NCBI RefSeq assembly: GCF_011682175.1
Contig: NZ_WHJG01000039.1
Coordinates: forward strand, 1-64,000
Source: Massilia frigida
GTDB lineage: Bacteria; Pseudomonadota; Gammaproteobacteria; Burkholderiales; Burkholderiaceae_D
Length of the DNA stretch: 64,000 nucleotides
Direction of reading: 5' to 3'
Part shown: positions 45,289-55,885 of the stretch, piece after piece
Layout of the letters: each line of letters opens with the position of its first letter
Numbering within the stretch: the stretch's first letter is position 1
The notes under the pieces: generated by a model
What the model saw: the letters and a program-made list of their open reading frames with translations, nothing else
Databases searched by the model: none
What the model was told of the DNA's origin: nothing
Position numbers and translations under genes: made by a program

Positions 45289-46131
45289 ATGACGGCGCCA
45301 TCTTTACGTTTATCGCAGCACCCCGGGCGCTGCCTGCGCTGGGACGCGCGCAGCCACCGCTGGTGGTGGGCGGGCGACGGCGCGCACGCGGTGCACGCCG
45401 TCGCCGAGCGGGACCCGGCGCCGCTGGCCTGCCGCCTGCCCGATGCCGCCGGCCTGCTGGCGCACTGCGCGTCCGGGCGCGTGCTGCTCGGCCTGAGCAA
45501 GCGCCTCGGCTTTTCCGAGCCGGGCCGCGACGCCAGAGCGCGCCAGTTGCGTGTGCAGCCGCTGGTGGCGGTGGACGCCGCCGAGCCGCGCACCGCGATC
45601 AGCGACGGCTGCACCGACCGCCGCGGCTTCCTGGTGTTCGGTACCCGCAACGTGGCCAAGGATGGGCGCGCGATCGGCAGTTTCTATCAGTTGTCAAGCA
45701 AGCACGGCTTGCGCCGGCTGGCGTTGCCGGTCGTGGCCGAGGCGAGCGCGATCTGCTTCAGTGCCGACGGCAAGCGCATGTTCTTCGCCGACGCGCGTGG
45801 CAGCCAACTGCTCGACTGCGACTACGACGCCGAGCGTGGCCGCGTGGGCGCCGTCAGGGTGTTCGCGCAGCTCGATGCCGGCGCCACCCCGCGCGGCGCG
45901 GCGCTGGACGCCGCCGGCTGCCTGTGGAACGCCCAGTCGGGCCAGTTGGTCCAGTACGCGCCCGGCGGCAAAGTAGTACGGCGCATTGCGCTCGATTGCA
46001 GCAGCATCGCTTTTGGCGGTGCTGGTCTTACGCAGCTCGCCGCGGTAGGCGAGGGCGGTTTGTTTACCGTGTCTGTACCCGGCGTCGCGGGCCAGCCAGA
46101 CAGTCCATTCGACGATCATCCATCACAATAA
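45289..46131 (+). CDS. SMP-30/gluconolactonase-family lactonase
   Basis: A 280-residue propeller protein of the SMP-30/gluconolactonase/LRE family: AISDGCTDRRGFLVFGTRN, then SFYQLSSKHGL, AEASAICFSADGKRMFFADA and CLWNAQSGQLVQY follow the usual strand spacing. In this operon it would open galactono-1,4(5)-lactone to galactonate, the step between the dehydrogenase and dgoD. The function is inferred from context, since the family also includes regucalcin-like and arabinolactonase enzymes. It starts 4 bases after the beta-galactosidase stop. No signal peptide, so cytoplasmic. Confidence 0.82.
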   Translation: MTAPSLRLSQHPGRCLRWDARSHRWWWAGDGAHAVHAVAERDPAPLACRLPDAAGLLAHCASGRVLLGLSKRLGFSEPGRDARARQLRVQPLVAVDAAEPRTAISDGCTDRRGFLVFGTRNVAKDGRAIGSFYQLSSKHGLRRLALPVVAEASAICFSADGKRMFFADARGSQLLDCDYDAERGRVGAVRVFAQLDAGATPRGAALDAAGCLWNAQSGQLVQYAPGGKVVRRIALDCSSIAFGGAGLTQLAAVGEGGLFTVSVPGVAGQPDSPFDDHPSQ

Positions 46132-46148
46132 TTCAACAGGAGACCACC

Positions 46149-47138
46149 ATGAAAACCTTCCCTACTCTCGCAAGACTGGCCGCAGCCGCTGTCGTGGCAT
46201 GCGCTTTCGGCGCCGCCCAGGCGGCCGATCCGGTCAAGATCGGCTTCCTGGTCAAGCAGGCCGAGGAACCATGGTTCCAGGATGAATGGCGCTTCGCCGA
46301 GCAAGCCGCCAAGGACAAGGGCTTCACGCTGATCAAGATCGGCATCCCGAATGGCGAAAAAATGATTGCCGCGATCGACAACCTGGCCGCGCAAAAAGCG
46401 CAAGGTTTCGTCATCTGCGCGCCGGACGTCAAGCTGGGCAAGGCGGTCGAACGCGCCGCCACGCGCAATAACATGAAAGTCATCTCGGTCGACGACCGCC
46501 TGCTCGATGGCGCCGGCAAACCGCTGGCATCGGTGCCGCACATGGGCATTTCGGGCTACGAAATCGGCAAGCAGGCCGGTGCCGGACTGGCCGCCGAAAT
46601 CAAGGCGCGCGGCTGGAACCTGGCCGAAGTCGGCATCCTGCGCGTGTCGTACGACCAGCTGCCGACGGCGCGCGAGCGCACCATGGGCGCGGTCGATACG
46701 CTCAAAGCGGCCGGCGTGCCGGCGGCGAATGTGGTCGATGCGGCGCAATCGAAGACCGATACCGAATCGGCCTTCAACGCCGCCAACATCGCCTACACCA
46801 AGCAGCAGCGCTTCAAGCGCTGGGTGGCGGTGGGCCTGAACGATGAAGCGGTGCTCGGCGCCGTGCGCGCGGCCGAAGGACGCGGCATGCGCGGCGACGC
46901 CATGATCGGCATCGGCATCGGCGGCAGCAAGACGGCGCTGAACGAATTCGCCAAGCCGCAGCCGACCGGTTTCTTCGGCACCGTGATGATCAGCCCGAAA
47001 CGCCATGGCTATGAAACCGCCGCCAATCTGTACGACTGGATCGCCACCAACAAGGCGGCGGCTGCGGAAACGCTCACCGCCGGCACGCTGATGACACGTG
47101 CCAATGCCGCCAAGGTACACGCCGAAATGGAGCAGTGA
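46149..47138 (+). CDS. araF: Sugar ABC transporter, periplasmic binding protein (AraF-like)
   Basis: A 329-residue periplasmic sugar-binding protein. Signal peptide to about residue 25 (GAAQAADP); the mature start VKIGFLVKQAEEPWFQDEW, then ISVDDRLL, HMGISGYEIGKQAG and VGLNDEAVLGAVRA match L-arabinose-binding proteins. E. coli AraF also binds D-galactose, and here the surrounding genes are for galactose, so galactose is the more likely substrate. Start 46149 follows ACAGGAGACCACC. The ATPase gene follows after 6 bases. Confidence 0.9.
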   Translation: MKTFPTLARLAAAAVVACAFGAAQAADPVKIGFLVKQAEEPWFQDEWRFAEQAAKDKGFTLIKIGIPNGEKMIAAIDNLAAQKAQGFVICAPDVKLGKAVERAATRNNMKVISVDDRLLDGAGKPLASVPHMGISGYEIGKQAGAGLAAEIKARGWNLAEVGILRVSYDQLPTARERTMGAVDTLKAAGVPAANVVDAAQSKTDTESAFNAANIAYTKQQRFKRWVAVGLNDEAVLGAVRAAEGRGMRGDAMIGIGIGGSKTALNEFAKPQPTGFFGTVMISPKRHGYETAANLYDWIATNKAAAAETLTAGTLMTRANAAKVHAEMEQ

Positions 47139-47144
47139 TCCACG

Positions 47145-48664
<1,520 letters not shown>

Positions 48665-48668
<4 letters not shown>

Positions 48669-49651
48669 GCACCATCCCACTCACCCACACCGGCGTCCCC
48701 GCGCCGGCAGGCCGCCAGCGCGCGCTCCTGATCGAATACAGCATGCCGCTGGCGTATGCGGTGCTGTTCGCCGTGCTGGCGGCCACGGTCGATAACTTTT
48801 TCTCGGTCGCCAACGTGGTCGGGCTGATGCTGTCGGTGGCGCAGATCGGCATGGTCGCCTGCACCATGATGCTGTGCCTGGCCTCGCGCGACTTCGACCT
48901 GTCGGTCGGCTCCACCATCGCCTTTGCTGGCGTGCTCGGGGCCATGGTCCTGGAACGCACCGGCAGCGTCACGCTGGCGGTGGGCGCCGGCCTGGGCGCG
49001 GGTGCGCTGATCGGCGCCGGCAACGGCGTGCTGATTGCCTACCTGCGCGTCAACGCGCTGATCGCCACCCTGGCCACCATGCTGATGGTGCGCGGGCTGG
49101 CCTTCATCGCCTCGCAAGGGCAGGCGGTAGGCATCAATTCCGACGCCTTTATCGCGTTTGGCGACGCCCAGGTGTTCGGGCTGCCGCTGCCGGTGCTGGT
49201 GGCCGGCGCCTGCTTCCTGATTTTCGGCGTGCTGCTCAATCATACGGTTTTTGGACGCAATACGCTGGCCATCGGCGGCAATCCGGAAGCGGCGCGCCTG
49301 GCTGGCGTCAAGGTCGAGAAGCTACGCGTGTGGATCTTTCTGCTGCAAGGGCTGGTGACCGCGCTGGCGGGCCTGATCCTGGCGTCGCGCATTACCAGCG
49401 GCCAGCCGAATGCGGCGCAGGGCTTCGAACTGGATGTGATTTCGGCGTGCGTGCTCGGTGGCGTGTCGCTCCAGGGCGGCAAGGCGCGCATCTTCGGTGT
49501 GCTGATCGGGGTCTTGATCATGGGGACCGTGGAGAACGTCATGAATCTGCTGAACGTCGATTCGTTTTACCAGTATCTGGTGCGCGGGTCGATTTTGCTG
49601 GCCGCGGTGCTGCTCGATCAGTTGAAAGCGCGGGGAGAGCGCCGGACCTAA
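48665..49651 (+). CDS. araH: Sugar ABC transporter, permease (AraH-like)
   Basis: A 328-residue inner-membrane permease of the AraH/RbsC group with about 8-10 hydrophobic spans. Diagnostic segments include [40 protein letters not shown], the cytoplasmic [12 protein letters not shown] and [20 protein letters not shown]. It forms the channel with two AraG-like subunits. It is the last gene of the importer trio; a REP-like hairpin follows at 49696-49729. Confidence 0.95.
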
Positions 49652-49695
49652 GTTCGTTTCCGCCACCACCTGCACGTCGTTCCCGCCACTTTCTC

Positions 49696-49729
49696 GTCGT
49701 TCCCGCGTCTAGCCCTGCGCGGGAACGAC
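49696..49729. repeat. REP-like palindromic element, possible terminator
   Basis: GTCGTTCCCGCG (49696-49707) and CGCGGGAACGAC (49718-49729) form a perfect 12-bp inverted repeat with a 10-base loop; an extra half-copy CGTCGTTCCCGCC lies at 49675-49687. The sequence resembles REP elements common in proteobacterial genomes. Placed between araH and the LysR gene, it may end or stabilise the upstream mRNA. Confidence 0.65.
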
Positions 49730-49762
49730 AGATAGTGATCGGAACGTCCGATGTCATATGTG

Positions 49763-49790
49763 TTGACGTTTTGGCTAGTGAGCATATATC
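49763..49790 (+). promoter_or_regulatory. Promoter of the LysR-type regulator gene
   Basis: TTGACG at 49763-49768 and TATATC at 49785-49790 with 16-base spacing. CATATG just upstream and ATATATCAT overlapping the -10 could be autoregulatory sites. Confidence 0.5.
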
Positions 49791-49820
49791 ATCGACCTCC
49801 CTGATTCCCGACAGCCATCC

Positions 49821-50780
49821 ATGTCCGATCCACGCTCCGACCGCTTTGTCCGTTCGCATCTCAAGACCCGCCACCTGGTGCTGCTGGTCGAACTGGGCCG
49901 GCACGGCTCCATCATGCACGCCGCGCAGGCCGCGAACCTGACCCAGCCTGCCGCCTCCAAGCTGCTCGGCGAACTCGAACACGCCCTTGGCGTGCAGCTG
50001 TTCGAGCGCCTGCCGCGCGGCGTGGCGCCCACCTGGTACGGCCAGGTGCTGATCCGCCGCGCCGGCGCCGCCCTGGCCGAGATGGACGCCGCCCACCAGG
50101 AAGTGATGGAACTGCTGTCCGGCCTGCGCGGCCGGGTCGACGTCGGCACCGTGCTCACGCCGTCCACCAGCCTGGTGCCCGAGGCGGTCAACCTGCTCAA
50201 GTCGCGCCACGCGCGCGTGCACGTCTCGATCAGCGTCGATACCAGCAAGATCCTGGTGCGGCGCCTGCGCGCCGGCGAACTCGATCTGGTGATCGGCCGC
50301 ATTCTCGACACCGGCGCCGCCGCCGAACTGCATTTCGAACCGGTCACCGACGAACCCCACAGCCTGATCGTGCGCGCCGGCCATCCGCTGGCCGAGCGCA
50401 GCAACCTCACGCTCGACGAACTGGCGCGCCAGGGCTGGATCTTGCCGCCCAACGGCAGCATCCTGCGCGACCGCCTGACCGCCTTGTTCCTCGCGCGCGG
50501 CCTCGAACCGCCAGCCGAAACGGTCGAAACGCTGGCCCTGCCCGTGATCGCGCACCTGCTGACCGGCAGCGACATGGTGGTGGCGCTGCCGCTGGAACTG
50601 GCCCAGCCCTACCTGCAAACGGGCCTGCTGACCGTGCTGCCGTTCGACCTGAACATCCGCATGGACATGTACGGCATCATCACGCGCCGCCATCACCAGC
50701 TGTCGCCCGGCGCCGAGAGCATGCTGGCCACGATGCGCGAAGTGGCGGCCCTGCGCTATCCCCCTTCTCAAGCCATATGA
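49821..50780 (+). CDS. LysR-family regulator, GbpR-like
   Basis: A 319-residue LysR-type regulator. The winged HTH lies at about 14-75 (HLVLLVELGRHGSIMHAAQAA, LTQPAASKLLGELE) and the effector domain follows (VGTVLTPSTSLVPEAVNLL, then LDLVIGRIL). The form of the N-terminus and the effector region resembles GbpR, the galactose/arabinose-responsive regulator of sugar-binding proteins in Azospirillum and Agrobacterium. Position within the galactose cluster supports that role. An ATATGATT/AATCATAT inverted repeat just downstream is a candidate binding site for control of the TonB receptor gene. Confidence 0.88.
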   Translation: MSDPRSDRFVRSHLKTRHLVLLVELGRHGSIMHAAQAANLTQPAASKLLGELEHALGVQLFERLPRGVAPTWYGQVLIRRAGAALAEMDAAHQEVMELLSGLRGRVDVGTVLTPSTSLVPEAVNLLKSRHARVHVSISVDTSKILVRRLRAGELDLVIGRILDTGAAAELHFEPVTDEPHSLIVRAGHPLAERSNLTLDELARQGWILPPNGSILRDRLTALFLARGLEPPAETVETLALPVIAHLLTGSDMVVALPLELAQPYLQTGLLTVLPFDLNIRMDMYGIITRRHHQLSPGAESMLATMREVAALRYPPSQAI

Positions 50781-50821
50781 TTTGAGCATGCTTTTTTGTA
50801 AATAAGCAATTGGAATCATAT
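50775..50821. promoter_or_regulatory. Candidate LysR operator before the TonB receptor gene
   Basis: ATATGATT (50775-50782) and AATCATAT (50814-50821) are perfect 8-bp inverted copies 31 bases apart; the left arm overlaps the regulator's stop codon. The sequence between is AT-rich. It lies about 90 bases before the receptor start. Confidence 0.35.
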
Positions 50822-50913
50822 CCCTGGAGTCCGTACGATCCTGACCATGACCCGGAGTCGCGGACAGCAAAGCGAACTGTGCATGGCAGGACCCTACAAT
50901 CCAGGAGACCCGT

Positions 50914-53478
50914 ATGAAACAGAAGAAGCTCAGTTGGCTGATCGCGAGCCTGTTCGCCTTGCCGCTCGCCGCGGCGGACGCCCACGCCCAAGCGGACCAG
51001 GTGCAGCAAGTGAGCGTGTCCGGCATCCGTTGCTCGGTGCGCAATGCGCTGGCGGTCAAGGAAGCGTCGGACAGCATGGTCGAAGTGATCGCCTCCGAAG
51101 ACATCGGCAAGCTGCCCGACACCACCATCGCCGAATCGCTCGCGCGCTTGCCCGGCCTGTCGTCCGGCATGGACCGTGGAAACGCCAGCCAGGTGGTGGC
51201 GCGCGGCCTGGGACCGCGCTTCATCGGCGCCACCCTGAACGGACGCGAACTGGCCACCTCGGAGCCGGATCGCTCGGTGCGTTTCGAGCAGTTTCCATCG
51301 GAGTCGCTCAGCGGCGCCACTGTCTACAAGACCCAGTCGGCCGAACTGGTGGAAGGCGGCGTGGCCACCACGATCGACCTGAAAACCGTGCAGCCGCTCA
51401 AATACAGCGGCCGCCAGGCTTGGCTGCGCGCCGATGCGCTGTACTACGCGCTGGGGCGCGATATCCCGGGCGCGAAAAAAACCGCGCCGCGCGTCGGTGG
51501 CATCTACCTTGACCAGTTCTTCGGCAAGTCGCTCGGCGTGGCGCTCGCGTTCAGCTACCAGGACCAGCCGTCGCTGCAAAAGAACAAGGATCACTGGGGC
51601 TTCAACGAAACGCATTCGGGCGACCTGGATGGCGACGGCAAGGCCGACAAAACGCCGTGGGGCTTCCAGGACAAGGTCTTGCGCGGCACCGACGAGCGCT
51701 CCAGCGTCCTCGGGAAAGCCGAATGGAAAAATGGCGAGAGCCTGCTCAGCGCCGACGCCTACTACGCGCTGGCCAAGATTCGCGAACCGGGCTTGCAGCA
51801 CTGGAGCGGCGACATCGGCAACTGGGACAACGCCCAGAAGACGCGCTACAGCAAGCTGGATATCCGCGACGGCTACGTGGCCGGCGCCAGCGTGGCCGAT
51901 GTGGGCTTGAGCAACCACGACTCGCTATGGGTGCAGGATACCCGCACCCTGGCGCTGGGCGTGAACGGCAAAACCACGGCCGGCGCGTGGAAGCTCGAAG
52001 CGGACCTGTCCACCTCGCGCGCGCAGCGCGCCAGCCAGTGGCGCGACCTGCGCCAGTTCAGCCGTGGCACGGGCACCATCAGCTGGTCCTTCACCGGCAA
52101 TGAGCGGCAAGACTTCTCGCTCGGCCAGGACAGCGGCAACCCCGCCGGCTTCTGGGGGCCGACCATGCATATCGATACCGACGGCCACCTCAAGGATGAA
52201 CTGGGCGCGCTGCACCTGAACGCGGCGCGCGATATCGACGTCGGTCCCGTCAACCGCCTCAAGTTCGGCGCGCGCGCCACCCACCGCGAAAAATCGTACG
52301 GCCAGACCACCTGGGAGGTCGCGCCGCTGGCGGCGATTCCCGACGCCGACTACGAAACCGTCAACGTGGCCGGCATGGCGCCCTATATCGCGCTGCGCGA
52401 CTTCGGCGCCAGCACGGCTGCCGCTTTCGGCCCGGGCGCTTTCGACGCGGCGGGCTGCCCGCGCAGCCAGAACGACCTGCTGTCGGGCTGGACGGTGCGC
52501 GAGCGCGGCGCCTCGCTGTACGGCCAGGCCGACCTCGATGGCACGCTGTTCGGCAAGACCTTTCGCGGCAACGCCGGCGTGCGCGTGGTCCACACCAAAC
52601 AGACCGGCGAAGGCATGCAGGCGCTCAACGGCGGCGCGCCGACGGCGGTCAGCGAGGGCACCTCGTACACCGAAGTGCTGCCCAGCGTGAACCTGATTTT
52701 CAACATGGACGACCAGCAGGAACGCCAGCTGCGTCTGAGCGTCGCGCGTGCCATGTCGCGCGCGCCGCTCGACGAAATGCGTGCCTCGCGCAACCTGAAC
52801 GTGGACGCCAATCCCGCCCAGCCGCTCACCGGCAGCGCCGGCAATCCGCAGTTGGAGCCCATGCTGGCCGACCAGATCGACCTGGCGTACCAGTGGTATT
52901 TCGACAAAGGGGCGCTGCTGTCGGCGGGCCTGTTCTACAAGGAGATCAGCCGCTACATCGGCATCACCAGCGACCAGGCCACGCTGGACGGGCGCAGTGC
53001 GCTGGTGACGCGCTCGCTCAACGGCAAGGGCGGCAATATTCGCGGGGTCGAGCTGGTGTACCAGCAATCGTTCGCCAACCGCCTTGGCGTCTCCAGCAAC
53101 TACGCCTACACTGCCAGTAACGTCCACGAAAATATCCCGGCCGGCAAACCGTTCCCGATCGAAGGGCTGATGCGGCACAACGGCGGCCTGACCGTCTGGT
53201 ACGAACAAGCCGGCTACCAAGCACGCACGTCCGCCAACTACCACAGCGCGTTTGTGCGCAACCCGACCTGGGGCGCGGGCCAACTGGTCGAAAACGACGC
53301 GGAAACCTACGTCGCGCTATCGTTCGCCAAGCACCTCACGCCGACACTTCAGCTGCGTTTCGGTGTCGATAACCAGACCAACCAAAAAGTCGTCTACACC
53401 AGCGCCAACAATCCGTACGAGCAGGAAGTCACCGAGTTCGGACGGCGTTTCAACCTGGGCTTGTCGTTCAAATTATGA
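50914..53478 (+). CDS. TonB-dependent outer-membrane receptor (carbohydrate-type)
   Basis: An 854-residue TonB-dependent receptor. Signal peptide to about residue 25 (ADAHAQ); TonB-box-like VQQVSVSG follows; the plug domain runs to about 170 (EDIGKLPDTTIAESLARLPGL, then QVVARGLGPRFIGATLNGREL), and the rest is a 22-strand barrel ending FNLGLSFKL with terminal aromatic/hydrophobic strand. The GKLPD-type plug is characteristic of sugar-oligomer receptors of the Caulobacter/Xanthomonas type. Within the galactose cluster it probably takes up galactosides across the outer membrane. Start 50914 follows GGAGACCCGT. Confidence 0.92.
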   Translation: MKQKKLSWLIASLFALPLAAADAHAQADQVQQVSVSGIRCSVRNALAVKEASDSMVEVIASEDIGKLPDTTIAESLARLPGLSSGMDRGNASQVVARGLGPRFIGATLNGRELATSEPDRSVRFEQFPSESLSGATVYKTQSAELVEGGVATTIDLKTVQPLKYSGRQAWLRADALYYALGRDIPGAKKTAPRVGGIYLDQFFGKSLGVALAFSYQDQPSLQKNKDHWGFNETHSGDLDGDGKADKTPWGFQDKVLRGTDERSSVLGKAEWKNGESLLSADAYYALAKIREPGLQHWSGDIGNWDNAQKTRYSKLDIRDGYVAGASVADVGLSNHDSLWVQDTRTLALGVNGKTTAGAWKLEADLSTSRAQRASQWRDLRQFSRGTGTISWSFTGNERQDFSLGQDSGNPAGFWGPTMHIDTDGHLKDELGALHLNAARDIDVGPVNRLKFGARATHREKSYGQTTWEVAPLAAIPDADYETVNVAGMAPYIALRDFGASTAAAFGPGAFDAAGCPRSQNDLLSGWTVRERGASLYGQADLDGTLFGKTFRGNAGVRVVHTKQTGEGMQALNGGAPTAVSEGTSYTEVLPSVNLIFNMDDQQERQLRLSVARAMSRAPLDEMRASRNLNVDANPAQPLTGSAGNPQLEPMLADQIDLAYQWYFDKGALLSAGLFYKEISRYIGITSDQATLDGRSALVTRSLNGKGGNIRGVELVYQQSFANRLGVSSNYAYTASNVHENIPAGKPFPIEGLMRHNGGLTVWYEQAGYQARTSANYHSAFVRNPTWGAGQLVENDAETYVALSFAKHLTPTLQLRFGVDNQTNQKVVYTSANNPYEQEVTEFGRRFNLGLSFKL

Positions 53479-53486
53479 GAGGAACC

Positions 53487-54362
53487 ATGCACACGCAATT
53501 ACTTGGCATCGACTGGGGAACCAGTAACCGCCGCGCCTACCTGGTCGGACGCGATGGCAAATGTCTCGCGCACCATGCCGACGACCAGGGCATGCTGGCC
53601 GTCGGCGGCGACTTTGCCGGCGCGCTGGCGGCGCTGCGCGCCAGCATGGGCGTCGACCCCGGCATCCCGGTCGTCATGTCCGGCATGGTCGGTTCGGCCA
53701 GCGGCTGGCAGGAAGTAGCGTATCTGGATACCAGCGTGCCGCTGACCGCGCTGCCAGCCCACCTGGCGAGCGTGGCGGGCCACCCCGGCTGCTTCATCGT
53801 GCCCGGCTACTGTACCCGCGACGGCGCGGTGGACGTGATGCGCGGCGAAGAGACGCAACTGCTCGGCGCCGTCGGGCGCGGGCTGGGCGACGGCTGGGTG
53901 GTGCTGCCGGGAACCCACAGCAAGTGGGTCTACCTGCGCGGCGGGCGCATCGACCAGCTGGTCACCTACATGACCGGCGAACTGTTTTCGATGCTGGCAG
54001 CTGGCGGCACCCTGTCCACACTGATGGCCGACGGCCCCGATGACGACAGCGCCTTTGCCGCCGGCCTGCAGGAAGCGCGGCGCGCGCGGCCGCTATCGAA
54101 CGCGCTGTTCGGGGTGCGCGCGCGTGTGGTCTCGAAGTCCATGGCGGCGGCGCAGGCGCGCTCCTTCGTCAGCGGCCTGCTGATCGGCACCGAGTTCGTG
54201 GCGGCGCAGGGCCACGCCGACAGCGCCATCGACATCATCGCCTCGCCCGCGCTCAGTGCCCGCTACGAGAGCGCGGCCGCGCATTACGGCATGCCGGCGC
54301 GCGCCCACGATCCGGACGAGGTCTACCTGGCCGCGCTGGCCCACTTTTTTGAAAGACTCTGA
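53487..54362 (+). CDS. dgoK: 2-Dehydro-3-deoxygalactonokinase
   Basis: A 291-residue sugar-acid kinase phosphorylating KDGal at C6. The N-terminal LLGIDWGTSNRRAYLV is the phosphate-binding loop of the DgoK family; VMSGMVGSASGWQEV, GEETQLLGAV, LPGTHSKWV and FVSGLLIGTEF are conserved. I use ATG 53487, with GAGAGGA immediately upstream; ATG 53475 overlaps the receptor stop and is also possible. The aldolase gene starts 2 bases after its stop, so the two are tightly coupled. Confidence 0.94.
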   Translation: MHTQLLGIDWGTSNRRAYLVGRDGKCLAHHADDQGMLAVGGDFAGALAALRASMGVDPGIPVVMSGMVGSASGWQEVAYLDTSVPLTALPAHLASVAGHPGCFIVPGYCTRDGAVDVMRGEETQLLGAVGRGLGDGWVVLPGTHSKWVYLRGGRIDQLVTYMTGELFSMLAAGGTLSTLMADGPDDDSAFAAGLQEARRARPLSNALFGVRARVVSKSMAAAQARSFVSGLLIGTEFVAAQGHADSAIDIIASPALSARYESAAAHYGMPARAHDPDEVYLAALAHFFERL

Positions 54363-54364
54363 GC

Positions 54365-54988
54365 ATGGACCTGACCCAATTCACGCCACCACTGGTCGCC
54401 ATCTTGCGCGGCCTGCAAGCGCCTGACGCCGAGGCGGCCGGCGCGGCCCTGTTCGGGGCCGGCTTTCGCCTGCTTGAAGTGCCCCTCAACCGCCCCGGCG
54501 CGCTGGAATCGATCGCGCTGCTCGCGCGCATGGCGCCGGCCGGGTCCATCGTCGGCGGCGGCACCATGCTCAGCGTGGCCGATGTGGACGCGGTGCATGC
54601 GGCCGGCGGGCGCATGCTGGTCGCGCCGAACTGCAACACCCAAGTGATCGCGCGCGCCGCCGCCCTGGGCATGCTGTGCGCGCCCGGCGTGGCAACCCCA
54701 AGCGAAGCGTTCGACGCGCTCGGCGCCGGTGCCCATGCGCTCAAGATCTTCCCGGCTGAGATGGTCGGTTATGCCGGCCTGACAGCGTTCAAGACGGTGC
54801 TGCCGCCAGGCACGCCGCTGTGGCCGGTCGGCGGCGTCTCGCCCGACACCATGGCAGCCTGGGTCGCGGCCGGGGCCACCGGTTTCGGCATCGGCGGCGC
54901 CTTGTACACGCCCGGCGTCACGCCGGACCAGCTGGGCGTGCGTGCGGACGCATTTGTCGCCGCCTGGCGCGCCACCCAGGCCGGCTAG
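54365..54988 (+). CDS. dgoA: 2-Dehydro-3-deoxy-6-phosphogalactonate aldolase
   Basis: A 207-residue class I KDPG/KDPGal aldolase splitting KDPGal into pyruvate and glyceraldehyde 3-phosphate. The Schiff-base lysine is K127 (LKIFPAE), with E38 (LLEVPLNRP) as proton-transfer residue; VAILRG, GGGTMLS, VAPNCN and PVGGVSPD complete the family pattern. It is not fused to dgoD, unlike some annotated dgoA genes. Together with dgoK and dgoD it completes galactonate breakdown in this cluster. Confidence 0.94.
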   Translation: MDLTQFTPPLVAILRGLQAPDAEAAGAALFGAGFRLLEVPLNRPGALESIALLARMAPAGSIVGGGTMLSVADVDAVHAAGGRMLVAPNCNTQVIARAAALGMLCAPGVATPSEAFDALGAGAHALKIFPAEMVGYAGLTAFKTVLPPGTPLWPVGGVSPDTMAAWVAAGATGFGIGGALYTPGVTPDQLGVRADAFVAAWRATQAG

Positions 54989-55029
54989 CCGCCCGGACCA
55001 CACCTCCACAACGAGAACAAGGAAACACC

Positions 55030-55794
55030 ATGGAATTTGCGAATTACCCGAGCCTGGCCGGCAAAGCCGTCTTCGTGACCGGCGGCGGTTCGGGCATCGG
55101 GGCCGATATCGTGGCCGCCTTTGCGCGCCAGGGCGCGCGCGTGGCCTTTGCCGACCGCGACCTCGCCTCGTCCACCGAGCTGGTCGACGGCCTGGCCGGC
55201 ACGGTGCCGCACACCCCGTACTTCATCGGCTGCGACCTGTCCGACATCGATGCGCTGCGCGCCAGCGTGAAGGCGGCGGCCGGGCAACTGGGCGACTTCG
55301 ATGTGCTGGTCAACAATACCGCCAACGACGAGCGCCACGATTTTTTGCAGGTCAGTCCGGAGTACTTCGACGCCAAGATCGCGATCAACCTCAAGGTGGC
55401 GTTCTTCGCGGCCCAGGCGGTGATGGAAGGCATGCAGCGGCGCGGCGGCGGTGCCATCATCAACCTCGGCTCGACCGGCTGGAAGAACAAGGTGGCCGGC
55501 TACCCGGTGTACGCCTCGGCCAAGTCGGCCGTGAACGGCCTCACGCGCAGCCTGGCGCGCGAATTCGGCAAGAGCGGCATTCGCGTCAACACGCTCACGC
55601 CGGGCTGGGTCATGACCCCGCGCCAGCTCGACAAATGGGTCGACCCGGCCGGCGAGCGCGCCATGGATGAAAACCAGTGCCTGCCGGGACGCATCGTCGG
55701 CCAGGACGTGGCCAGCATGGCGCTGTTTTTAGGCGCGCACGATAGCCGCATGGTGACGGCCCAGGAATTCGTCGTCGATGCCGGCTGGACGTGA
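55030..55794 (+). CDS. SDR dehydrogenase, probable D-galactose 1-dehydrogenase
   Basis: A 254-residue short-chain dehydrogenase. Cofactor loop TGGGSGIG (17-24), a D64-like acidic FADRD after beta-2 (suggesting NAD preference), NNTAN in place of the usual NNAG, the catalytic Ser in NLGSTGW and YASAK with active-site Tyr and Lys, and a C-terminal VDAGWT. In a De Ley-Doudoroff cluster an SDR of this type would oxidise galactose to galactonolactone, the first step. Enzymes oxidising L-arabinose or L-fucose are close relatives, so the sugar is inferred. Start 55030 follows AAGGAAACACC. Confidence 0.85.
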   Translation: MEFANYPSLAGKAVFVTGGGSGIGADIVAAFARQGARVAFADRDLASSTELVDGLAGTVPHTPYFIGCDLSDIDALRASVKAAAGQLGDFDVLVNNTANDERHDFLQVSPEYFDAKIAINLKVAFFAAQAVMEGMQRRGGGAIINLGSTGWKNKVAGYPVYASAKSAVNGLTRSLAREFGKSGIRVNTLTPGWVMTPRQLDKWVDPAGERAMDENQCLPGRIVGQDVASMALFLGAHDSRMVTAQEFVVDAGWT

Positions 55795-55885
55795 CGCGGC
55801 CCACGTTTCAACGGTGCGCCAAGTTGTGAATGTTGCAAGTTAAAATCGAGGGAGGAAACCATAAAGCGCGTTGAGGGGGTGATTT

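Noticed and set aside
42801-45659. A 952-codon open frame on the minus strand opposite the beta-galactosidase gene
   Set aside because: It is the antisense shadow of a GC-rich gene: Arg/Gly/Ala/His-rich, no domain, no ribosome-binding site, while the plus-strand frame is a clear GH35 enzyme.
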